From positions 1 to 15,542 of the forward strand of contig CAZVEV010000126.1 in assembly GCA_964625865.1 (NCBI GenBank): a stretch of DNA of 15,542 nt. The letters are read 5' to 3'. Every line of letters starts with the position of its first letter. Position 1 is the stretch's first letter. Below the pieces are notes generated by a model that ran no database searches, had not been told where the DNA came from, and saw only the letters and a program-made list of their open reading frames with translations. A program made the position numbers and the translations under genes. The stretch is from CAZVEV01 sp964625865. Its GTDB lineage: Bacteria > Planctomycetota > Phycisphaerae > SM23-33. Of the stretch, positions 1 through 5,975 are shown in pieces.

Positions 1-1
1 C

Positions 2-616
2 CCGAGCGACTACACCGCCCCACCGTCCCCCGCGCCGACCCCGATACCCACCGCCGTCCAGATCCACAACGCCTACATCGTCACCGCCTGCGAGGACGGA
101 CTGGTCATCATCGACCAGCACGCCCTGCATGAACGCCTGATCTACAACGACCTCCGTCTCCGCCTGGCCGAGGGCGCACTGGCCGGGCAGGGCATGCTCA
201 TCCCCGAGACGCTGACGGTCACGCCCGCCGAGGCCGACCTGCTGGTCGAGAATGCTGACATGCTCGGGCGACTCGGCATCGAAACCAGCCCCTTCGGTCC
301 CAACACGGTGGCCGTCCAGCGCTTCCCGTCCCTGCTGGCCGGTCGCGGCGTTGCGGCGGGCGACTTCCTGCGGGAACTGCTCGACAAACTCGCCGACGAC
401 GAGACCACCGACGGCGAACGCCTGCTCGCCGACGTACTGGACATGATGGCCTGCAAGGCCGCCGTCAAGGCCGGCGACCCGCTGTCGCCCGCGGAGATCG
501 AGGCCCTCCTGGCCCGCCGCGACGAGGCCGACAAGATCTCCGCCTGCCCCCACGGCCGCCCCACCACCCTCAAGCTCACCCTCGCCGACCTCGAAAAGCA
601 GTTCCACCGGACGTAG
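2..616 (+). CDS. mutL: DNA mismatch repair protein MutL, C-terminal part (5' end outside window)
   Basis: The open frame enters from the left edge and ends at TAG 614-616, giving 204 codons. This is the MutL C-terminal dimerisation/endonuclease domain, preceded by a Pro/Thr/Ala-rich stretch that looks like the end of the linker. Visible motifs are DQHALHERLIYN at fragment residues 38-49, ACKAAVKAGD about two thirds along, and CPHGRPT near the C-terminus. The last two correspond to the conserved zinc-site motifs of endonuclease-type MutL. MutL dimers couple MutS mismatch recognition to strand incision. The endonuclease motif DQHA-x2-E-x4-E is present except that its final Glu is Asn here. The ATPase half lies upstream and cannot be judged. 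Family assignment is firm; whether the nicking activity is intact is open. Confidence 0.95.
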   Translation, partial: PSDYTAPPSPAPTPIPTAVQIHNAYIVTACEDGLVIIDQHALHERLIYNDLRLRLAEGALAGQGMLIPETLTVTPAEADLLVENADMLGRLGIETSPFGPNTVAVQRFPSLLAGRGVAAGDFLRELLDKLADDETTDGERLLADVLDMMACKAAVKAGDPLSPAEIEALLARRDEADKISACPHGRPTTLKLTLADLEKQFHRT

Positions 617-641
617 CATCTTTCGGCCCCGGGCGGAGAAT

Positions 642-731
642 GTAGAAGCGGCGTCTCGCCGCTTTCCGAGGAACCCAAACGTAGCTTCTGACTGCGCGCA
701 TAACCGAAACGCGGCAAGATGCCGCGTCTAC
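642..731. repeat. Compound palindromic element, copy 1
   Basis: The 90-base element starts GTAG and ends CTAC. Its two 27-base ends are inverted copies of each other, matching at 22 of 27 positions. Each end also forms its own small hairpin: AGCGGCG/CGCCGCT around TCT at 647-663, and ACGCGGCA/TGCCGCGT around AGA at 709-727. It fills most of the space between the convergent mutL and sulfatase genes, so transcripts from both sides would read into it. It could act as a bidirectional terminator, although no long T run follows. The same end sequence recurs at 3767-3918, which marks it as a dispersed repeat family rather than a single-use terminator. Confidence 0.8.
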
Positions 732-735
732 GCTG

Positions 736-2118
736 TCACTCCACGCCCAACTCGCGGGACAGGTCGTCGACGAAGTCAGGCAGGTCCTCACGTGAGTCGA
801 TCACGGTGCGGACGAGGCGGCGGTGGAGGTCGCGCTGGAGGTCGGCGGCTTCGGGGCGGGCGAACAGGTTGTCCATCTGGTAGGGGTCGGCCTGGTTGTC
901 GAAGAGCATGCGGAAGCAGCCGCCGTTGGCGGCGTTGACCTCGGGGGAACTGACGCAGTACGTGTATCGCACCGTGCGAATCGCCCGGTAGGGATAGTCA
1001 CCCCAGCCGAACAGCGTCTCGCCCAGCCACTGCACGAGCGCTTCGCCGCGCGGAGGCTCGTCCTGGCCGCATAGGGCCAGTGACTGATCGATGCCCTGCA
1101 CGTCGGGGGACGCGTCAACGCCGCACAGGCCCGCACACGTCGGGTAGATGTCGATCCCGCTGACGACGCCCTCGTACCGCTGGCGGGCCGGCACCGTCCC
1201 CGGCAGGCGGAAGATCAGCGGAATCCGGATGGCCTCGTCGTAGGCGACCTCCTTGTTGAATCGTCCGTGCGAGCCGAGCATCTCCCCGTGGTCCGAGAGC
1301 ACGACGATCAGCGTGTTGTCCAGTTGACCGGTCGCTTCCAGATGCGCGACGATCCGCCCGACATTGTGATCGATCTGCGCGACCAGCGCGTAGTAGCCGG
1401 CCGCCGCGTGACGGACCTTCTCATCGTCGCCGTCGGGCACATTCGGCCGAAGCGCCAGCGACTGCGGGTCGAACACGGCCTCGTACTGTGGCGGGGCCGG
1501 AAACGAATCGCACCGGTTGGTCCCGTCGCCGCCGCCCGGATGCGGGGCCTCGTAGCTGATCACATGGAACCACGGCTGATCGAGCGTGGGGGCCGTCTCG
1601 GACAGGTACGCCAGCGTCAGGTCCGTCAGCCCGTCGGTCTGGTGGCCCTCGATCTTGATCCCGCGGACCAGGCTGCCGGTGCAGTAGTGCGTGTTGTAGT
1701 AGTGATTCGAGATGTCGAAGCCGAAGAAATCCTCGAATCCCGCGCGGAGCCGCGGATGGACCCAGAACTCCTCGCCGGTCGACCAGTTGCTGTTCGTGCT
1801 CGCCAGGTGCAGCTTGCCCACGTACGACGTGCGGTAGCCCGCGTCGCGGTAGGCGTGGGCAATCGTGCGCCTCTCCGGCACGAGCAAATCGCCGTGAACG
1901 CGCAGGCCGTTGACGTGGCCGTACTGGCCCGTGACGAGCCCGGCGCGGAATGGCATGCAGACGGGGCACTGGCTGACGGCCGTCTCGCAGACCGTCCCCT
2001 CGGCCGCCAGGCGATCCAGGTTCGGCGTCCGTGCGTTCGGGTCGCCATTGCACCCCAGCGCCTGGTGCCGCAACTGATCCGCCATGATCCACAACATGTT
2101 CGGCCGCGACGGTGCCAT
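736..2118 (-). CDS. Sulfatase (formylglycine-dependent, arylsulfatase-like, family S1)
   Basis: The protein has 460 residues if translation starts at ATG 2118. That start is preceded at 8 bases by AAGGA-like bases (2127-2132); the GTG three bases upstream sits too close. It belongs to the alkaline-phosphatase-like sulfatases, which hydrolyse sulfate esters. Residues near 14 (MADQLR) form the first metal site, with Gln where many relatives have a second Asp. CMPFR at residues 54-58 is the C-x-P-x-R signal whose Cys is converted to formylglycine, so a formylglycine-generating enzyme is expected elsewhere. The more common form is CxPSR; the Phe is a variant. SDHGEMLGSHGRFNKE in the second half supplies the other metal and Lys/His residues. 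No signal peptide is visible, so it may be cytoplasmic or exported unconventionally. Substrate is unknown. It is convergent with mutL and divergent from the next gene. Confidence 0.93.
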   Translation of the reverse strand: MAPSRPNMLWIMADQLRHQALGCNGDPNARTPNLDRLAAEGTVCETAVSQCPVCMPFRAGLVTGQYGHVNGLRVHGDLLVPERRTIAHAYRDAGYRTSYVGKLHLASTNSNWSTGEEFWVHPRLRAGFEDFFGFDISNHYYNTHYCTGSLVRGIKIEGHQTDGLTDLTLAYLSETAPTLDQPWFHVISYEAPHPGGGDGTNRCDSFPAPPQYEAVFDPQSLALRPNVPDGDDEKVRHAAAGYYALVAQIDHNVGRIVAHLEATGQLDNTLIVVLSDHGEMLGSHGRFNKEVAYDEAIRIPLIFRLPGTVPARQRYEGVVSGIDIYPTCAGLCGVDASPDVQGIDQSLALCGQDEPPRGEALVQWLGETLFGWGDYPYRAIRTVRYTYCVSSPEVNAANGGCFRMLFDNQADPYQMDNLFARPEAADLQRDLHRRLVRTVIDSREDLPDFVDDLSRELGVE

Positions 2119-2217
2119 CACTCACGTCCTTTCGGTCTGAACAGTCAACCATCCCTGAAGCAGCGCGTCAACTTCCGGGGGATTGTCGCAAAGCACCGGC
2201 GGCGATAGGATGGGGGG

Positions 2218-2544
2218 ATGGTTGCACAAAGCGGTTCATACTGGATGGTGCTCGCACTGGTTGCGGTGATGTACGTGGTGATGTGTGCACGCGTAGCGGC
2301 ACGGATGACGAAGATCGGGCGCAGCGGCGTCAAGTGGTTCCTGATCTCCCTGTTCTGCACGGCGATTCCGGCGGCGATTGTGCTCAAACGGTACGTTCGC
2401 GAGGCCCGCGCGGCTGCACAGGGCGATGACCGCCCCACCGGGCGATGCAGACACTGCGGGGCGGTCCTGGGTACGGTCGCGCCCGGCGCCCCGAGCACCT
2501 GTCCGGAGTGCGGCATGGCCCTGAACGAGGAGACGCTCGCGTGA
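2218..2544 (+). CDS. Small membrane protein with C-terminal zinc ribbon
   Basis: This 108-residue protein belongs to no family I recognise. Two hydrophobic segments (about 8-24 and 40-57) are joined by a short basic loop (ARMTKIGRSGVK). A soluble tail follows with two CxxC pairs, C77/C80 (CRHC) and C95/C98 (CPEC), spaced as in a zinc ribbon or rubredoxin-like knuckle. A purine-rich AGGATGGGGGG directly precedes the ATG and can serve as ribosome binding site. The stop codon overlaps the GTG start of cinA by four bases (GTGA at 2541-2544), so the two genes are probably translationally coupled. Function is unknown. Small membrane/zinc-ribbon proteins are common in planctomycetes, and the link to cinA may be only transcriptional. 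Confidence 0.8.
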   Translation: MVAQSGSYWMVLALVAVMYVVMCARVAARMTKIGRSGVKWFLISLFCTAIPAAIVLKRYVREARAAAQGDDRPTGRCRHCGAVLGTVAPGAPSTCPECGMALNEETLA

Positions 2545-3770
2545 AGGCCATCATCATCGCCGTCGGTGACGAACTTCTGTCGGGCAAGACGGTGGACACC
2601 AACAGCGCGTACCTGGCCGGCGAGTTGACGCGGCTGGGCATCGAGACGGCGGGCCACCAGACCGTCGGCGACGACGAGGGGGCCATCACGGCCGCCTTGC
2701 TCGATGCCGCCGCAAAGGCGCCGATCGTGCTGGTCACCGGCGGACTGGGCCCCACGAAAGACGACCTGACGCGTCAGGGACTGGCCGCCGCGATGGGACG
2801 TGAGTTGCGGCTCGATGAGACGTGCCTGGCCGAGATCAAGGCGTTCTTCACGCGGCGCGGACGGAAGATGGTCGACGCCAATCGCATCCAGGCGATGATC
2901 CCCGCGGGGGCCGACGCACTGCCCAACGCGTGCGGGACCGCCCCCGGGATAGCCGGGCAGGTCGGCGAAGCGACCGTCTACGTCATGCCCGGCGTGCCGA
3001 TCGAGATGCGTCAGATGTTCGCCGCGTCGATAGCCCCGCGCCTGCCCCGCGCCCCGATCACGATTCTGCAGCGTCTGGTCCATGCATACGGTACGGGCGA
3101 GTCGGACATTGGGGCGCAGATCGAAGACATGATGGCCGACCGCGCCGGCGCGGTGACGGTTGGCACGACGGTCTCCGGCGGGCTGATCACGGTGCGCATC
3201 ACGGCGCGGGGCGCGGACCGGGAGGAGGCCGCCGGGCTGGCCGATACGGCCGCCGCCGAGGTCCGGCGCCGACTCGGCACGCTGGTGGTCGGCCAGGACG
3301 GCGTGACGATGGCGCCGGCGGTCGGGCAGTTGCTGGGCGGCCGCGGCCAGACGCTCGCGACGGCTGAGAGCTGCACGGGGGGAATGATCGGGCGGATGAT
3401 CACGGACGTTCCGGGCGCCAGCGCGTACTACCTCGGCGGCGTCGTGGCCTACGCGAACGAGATCAAGACCGCTTTTCTGGCCGTGCCCGCAGAGATGCTC
3501 GCCGCCCACGGCGCGGTCAGCGAGGCGGTGGCCGAGGCGATGGCCCGAGGCTGTCGGGAGCGTTTCGCAAGCGACTGGGCCGTCAGCGTGACCGGCATCG
3601 CGGGGCCGGATGGCGGGACGGAGGACAAGCCGGTGGGCCTGGTCTACATCGGCGTGGCGGGCCCGGACCGGTGCGCCGTCCACCGCCACGTCTTCCCGCA
3701 CGGCCGCGAGCAGATGCGCTGCCGCACCGCCCTCGCCGCGCTGAACCACCTGCGATTGGCGCTAACGTAG
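2541..3770 (+). CDS. cinA: CinA family protein (N-terminal molybdopterin-binding-like domain, C-terminal NMN amidase domain)
   Basis: The protein has 409 residues. I place the start at GTG 2541, just before KAIIIAVGDELLSG, the family's normal N-terminus; the frame stays open further upstream but that part looks like shadow of the preceding gene. Residues 1-165 form the MoCF_biosynth/COG1058 domain, with GDELLSGKTVDTNS (9-22), TGGLGPTKDDLT (66-77) and PGVPIEM (150-156). In relatives this part acts as an ADP-ribose/CoA pyrophosphatase-type domain. Residues about 255-409 form the PncC domain, with TAESCTGG (274-281), GAVSEAVAEAMA (324-335) and SVTGIAGPDGGT (349-360). That domain deamidates nicotinamide mononucleotide in pyridine nucleotide salvage. 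Length and domain order match full-length CinA. The TAG stop falls within the first four bases of the palindromic element that follows. Confidence 0.95.
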   Translation: MKAIIIAVGDELLSGKTVDTNSAYLAGELTRLGIETAGHQTVGDDEGAITAALLDAAAKAPIVLVTGGLGPTKDDLTRQGLAAAMGRELRLDETCLAEIKAFFTRRGRKMVDANRIQAMIPAGADALPNACGTAPGIAGQVGEATVYVMPGVPIEMRQMFAASIAPRLPRAPITILQRLVHAYGTGESDIGAQIEDMMADRAGAVTVGTTVSGGLITVRITARGADREEAAGLADTAAAEVRRRLGTLVVGQDGVTMAPAVGQLLGGRGQTLATAESCTGGMIGRMITDVPGASAYYLGGVVAYANEIKTAFLAVPAEMLAAHGAVSEAVAEAMARGCRERFASDWAVSVTGIAGPDGGTEDKPVGLVYIGVAGPDRCAVHRHVFPHGREQMRCRTALAALNHLRLALT

Positions 3771-3918
3771 ACGCGGCGTCTCGCCGCTTGACAGGAATGA
3801 CAGAAGGTAGGGCGTGCAACTCGTTGCACGCGGGACGAACTGCACATCCGTTCCGCGTGCAACGAGTCGCACGTCCTGCCTTCTGCATGACGGAAACGCG
3901 GCGAGACGCCGCGTCTAC
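3767..3918. repeat. Compound palindromic element, copy 2 (152 bases, four hairpins)
   Basis: The left half (3767-3833) and right half (3853-3918) are near-perfect inverted copies. Their outermost 21 bases are identical in inverted orientation, and the rest differs by scattered changes and one indel. Each half holds two smaller hairpins: GCGGCG/CGCCGC around TCT at 3773-3787, GCGTGCAA/TTGCACGC around CTCG at 3812-3831, and the matching imperfect pair at 3855-3874 and 3898-3912. The first four bases (GTAG) contain the cinA stop codon. The outer ends match copy 1, but the inner GCGTGCAA hairpin is absent there. RNA from this region would fold strongly and could terminate or protect both the cinA and the convergent oxidoreductase transcripts. 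Confidence 0.9.
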
Positions 3919-3952
3919 AGTAAGGCAGGCCCTACGATGATTATCGCACCGG

Positions 3953-5785
3953 TTACCCCACCAGTTCGGTCAGCTTCAGGCGGGCTTTCGTTTCCGCGGT
4001 CACCACGCCATCGGCATCCCAGCCGCGGGCGGCGTAGTACTCGTCGAGCATCTGGTCGTACTGTTCGCGGGTGAGGGTCTGGCCCTTGCAGGGGCCGGAG
4101 GGGATCGCTTCCTTGAAGATCCGCTCGGGGAGCATGTCGTCGACGCGGCGGATGCCTTCGCGGTTCAGGATCATGCGCTCGAGGCTGTAGATCCGCTCGC
4201 CGATCTCGAGCAGTTCCGGCGTGAAGGGATAGCCCGTCACCGCTTCCATCGTGTCGCCGCCCGGGCTGGCCGAGAACGCCATCGACCCGCGAACGACCGT
4301 GCACAGGCCCAGCGAGTCGACGTAGGCGCGGTTGTCCTGGATGCTCATGATCAGCGGGCCCTTGCCCTCGAGGGCGAATCGCGGCGAGTCGTCGGTCAGC
4401 AGTTCGGCGCGGATGGACCAGCCGCCGACGTTGTGGCAGGCCCCGCGAGACGACGTGCCCTTGGTCAGCGCATTGCCGTAGAACCCCCGCGGGTCGTAGG
4501 CCGCAAAGGGCAGGCCCTTGACGTGAAGGGCGTAGTAGCTCCACTCGGGCTTCAGGCGCGCGATCGCGCCCATGCCTTCGGCCAGCAGGTCGCCGATCCC
4601 GCGCCGCTCGCCCACGAGGCGGATGATCTCGATCAGCGCCTCGCCCGAGCCGAACTTCGCCTCGATGCCGCACGTGTCTTCGGTCGTGATCAGCCCCCGT
4701 TCGAACAGCTCCATCGTCAGCGACACCGAGTTGCCCACCGAGATCGTATCGAGCCCGATCTCGTCGGCGAGCTGGTTGGCCGCCACGATCGCGCCGTAGT
4801 CCGACACGCCGCACGACGGGCCGAACAGGCCGACGGTCTCGAACTCCGTCCGCGCGTGGGCGCCGGCGTACTTGCCTTCCTTGACCTCGCACATCTTGCC
4901 GCACGCCACCGGGCAGCGGTAGCAGGCGTAGTTCTTGACGAAGTAGTGTTCCTTCATCGCCTCGGCTTCGACCGGCTCGCACTCCTCGAAGTGCGAGGTC
5001 TGGAAGTTCCGCGTGGGCATGCAGCCGAGGTCGTTGAGCTTCTTGATGTACTGCACCGTGCCGAACTTGGTGTGGTTGGCCCGTGTCTCGCGGAGTTCGG
5101 CAATGGCGGCCTTGCGGATCTCGTCGACACGAGCGCGGTCGGCGACGGGGACTTTCCCCGTGCCGCGCACCGCGATGCCCTTGAGCTTCTTGGCGCCCAT
5201 AACGGCCCCGGGCCCGCCGCGCCCGAACGCCCGGTTGTCCACGCAGATGTACGCCAGTCGCACCAGCCGCTCGGCGGCGGGGCCTATCGTCATGGCGCCG
5301 GCCTTGGAATCGCCGATGGCCTCGCGCAGGGCGATCAGGGCCTTGTCCGTACTCAGCCCCACCATCTCGCTCGCGTCGCAGAAGGCCACCTCGCCGTCGT
5401 CGATGGTGACGTAGGTCCAGTCAGCCGCCTGCCCTTCGACGATCAGCGCGTCGTACCCGCACTGCTTCAGTTGCGGGCCGAACACGCCGCCGCAGTTCGA
5501 GCAGAGGTACTGGAGGGTCTCGGGGCTCTTGGTGGCCAGTTGGAACTTGGTGGTCGAGGGCAGCGGCACGCCGGTCATCGGGCCGGTCACGAAGAACAGC
5601 TTGTTCGCTTCGTCAAACGGATCGGTGTCGGCGCCGATCTCGTCGTAGTACATCTTGGCCGCGATCCCGCGCCCGCCGAGCAGCAGCTTGACTTCGTCTT
5701 CCTTGAGGTCCTCGACGGAGGTCTGCCTGGTCGTGAGGTTGACCCTCAGCACCTTGCCGAGGTACGCGCCGCTGAACGCCTGCAT
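3953..5785 (-). CDS. Aldehyde:ferredoxin oxidoreductase (AOR family, tungstopterin and 4Fe-4S)
   Basis: This 610-residue protein has the normal AOR length. These enzymes oxidise aldehydes to acids with ferredoxin as acceptor, using a bis-tungstopterin and one 4Fe-4S cluster. The N-terminal AFOR domain carries GGRGIAAK (37-44) and RAFGRGGPGAVMGAKKLK (185-202). The cluster ligands are C288, C291 and C295 (CYRCPVAC) plus C495. The two pterin-contact motifs DEIGLD (341-346) and DSLGLC (490-495) are intact, as is KGLPFAAYDPRG (423-434). The ATG at 5785 has AAGGA 7 bases upstream (5793-5797). No partner subunit or pterin synthesis gene is present here. Neighbours suggest a role in sugar or polyol-derived aldehyde disposal, but substrate cannot be read from the sequence. 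It shares the strand of the operon upstream but has its own promoter candidate. Confidence 0.95.
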   Translation of the reverse strand: MQAFSGAYLGKVLRVNLTTRQTSVEDLKEDEVKLLLGGRGIAAKMYYDEIGADTDPFDEANKLFFVTGPMTGVPLPSTTKFQLATKSPETLQYLCSNCGGVFGPQLKQCGYDALIVEGQAADWTYVTIDDGEVAFCDASEMVGLSTDKALIALREAIGDSKAGAMTIGPAAERLVRLAYICVDNRAFGRGGPGAVMGAKKLKGIAVRGTGKVPVADRARVDEIRKAAIAELRETRANHTKFGTVQYIKKLNDLGCMPTRNFQTSHFEECEPVEAEAMKEHYFVKNYACYRCPVACGKMCEVKEGKYAGAHARTEFETVGLFGPSCGVSDYGAIVAANQLADEIGLDTISVGNSVSLTMELFERGLITTEDTCGIEAKFGSGEALIEIIRLVGERRGIGDLLAEGMGAIARLKPEWSYYALHVKGLPFAAYDPRGFYGNALTKGTSSRGACHNVGGWSIRAELLTDDSPRFALEGKGPLIMSIQDNRAYVDSLGLCTVVRGSMAFSASPGGDTMEAVTGYPFTPELLEIGERIYSLERMILNREGIRRVDDMLPERIFKEAIPSGPCKGQTLTREQYDQMLDEYYAARGWDADGVVTAETKARLKLTELVG

Positions 5786-5820
5786 TGTTCTGTCCTTAAT
5801 CCTTGTCGCCTAAACGGTTG

Positions 5821-5848
5821 CCGGCCCGGGCACAGGCGCCCGCGCCGG
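5821..5848 (-). other. GC-rich hairpin in the leader of the aldehyde oxidoreductase gene
   Basis: CCGGC (5821-5825) pairs with GCCGG (5844-5848), followed by one C/C mismatch and a second five-pair stem closing a six-base loop (5832-5837). It lies between the promoter candidate and the ATG at 5785. It could be a terminator for transcription arriving from the upstream gene, but no U run follows on the minus strand. It could equally be a regulatory leader structure. I cannot match it to a known riboswitch class. Confidence 0.5.
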
Positions 5849-5873
5849 TTGGCTGTCCCCCCACGGTCAACGC

Positions 5874-5902
5874 ACTATACTACGTTTCGAGCCGGAATCC
5901 AA
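5874..5902 (-). promoter_or_regulatory. Candidate sigma-70-type promoter for the aldehyde oxidoreductase
   Basis: On the minus strand TTGGAT (5902-5897) and TATAGT (5879-5874) are separated by 17 bases. The -10 differs from consensus at one position; the -35 keeps only TTG. Predicted transcription would start about 80 bases before the ATG at 5785. The site overlaps the stop-codon region of the kinase remnant, so it would have arisen from or been exposed by decay of that gene. Consensus fit alone is weak evidence. Confidence 0.3.
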
Positions 5903-5933
5903 GCGTGTGACTGTAGATGCGAGCCAGCTCGAC
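5880..5933 (-). pseudogene. Remnant of an FGGY sugar kinase C-terminus
   Basis: Read on the minus strand, the bases end with the codons for LARIYSHTLGFRLET followed by TAG (5882-5880). The intact kinase encoded at 9190-10680 ends in FTRVYDHMLGFWLET and TAA. By hand alignment the last 18 codons including the stop differ at 15 of 54 bases, mostly at third positions or as conservative changes. That pattern looks like a diverged homologous gene end, not chance. Upstream of about 5933 I see no further kinase similarity before the stop of the propeller gene at 5976-5978. The fragment happens to be in the same frame as that stop. It is probably the tail of a lost second kinase copy. Confidence 0.65.
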
Positions 5934-5975
5934 CGGCACCGGATGCGGGTTGTGTCTCTGGGCGGCGCCGGGCGC

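Noticed and set aside
1267..2208. 313-codon plus-strand frame
   Set aside because: It lies opposite the sulfatase and has a repetitive Val/Arg/Ala composition; it is a shadow of that gene.
2145..3749. 534-codon open frame on the minus strand
   Set aside because: It is antisense to cinA, whose motifs are complete. The translation is low-complexity Arg/Ala/Gly-rich with no recognisable domain, as expected from GC-rich third positions.
3767..3918. CRISPR array or tRNA gene
   Set aside because: There are no regularly spaced direct repeats with unique spacers, and no cloverleaf with anticodon. The structure is a two-half inverted repeat.
5786..5879. Molybdenum/tungsten cofactor riboswitch
   Set aside because: The only evidence is gene context and one hairpin. 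I could not match the conserved loops, so it is kept as a structured leader only.
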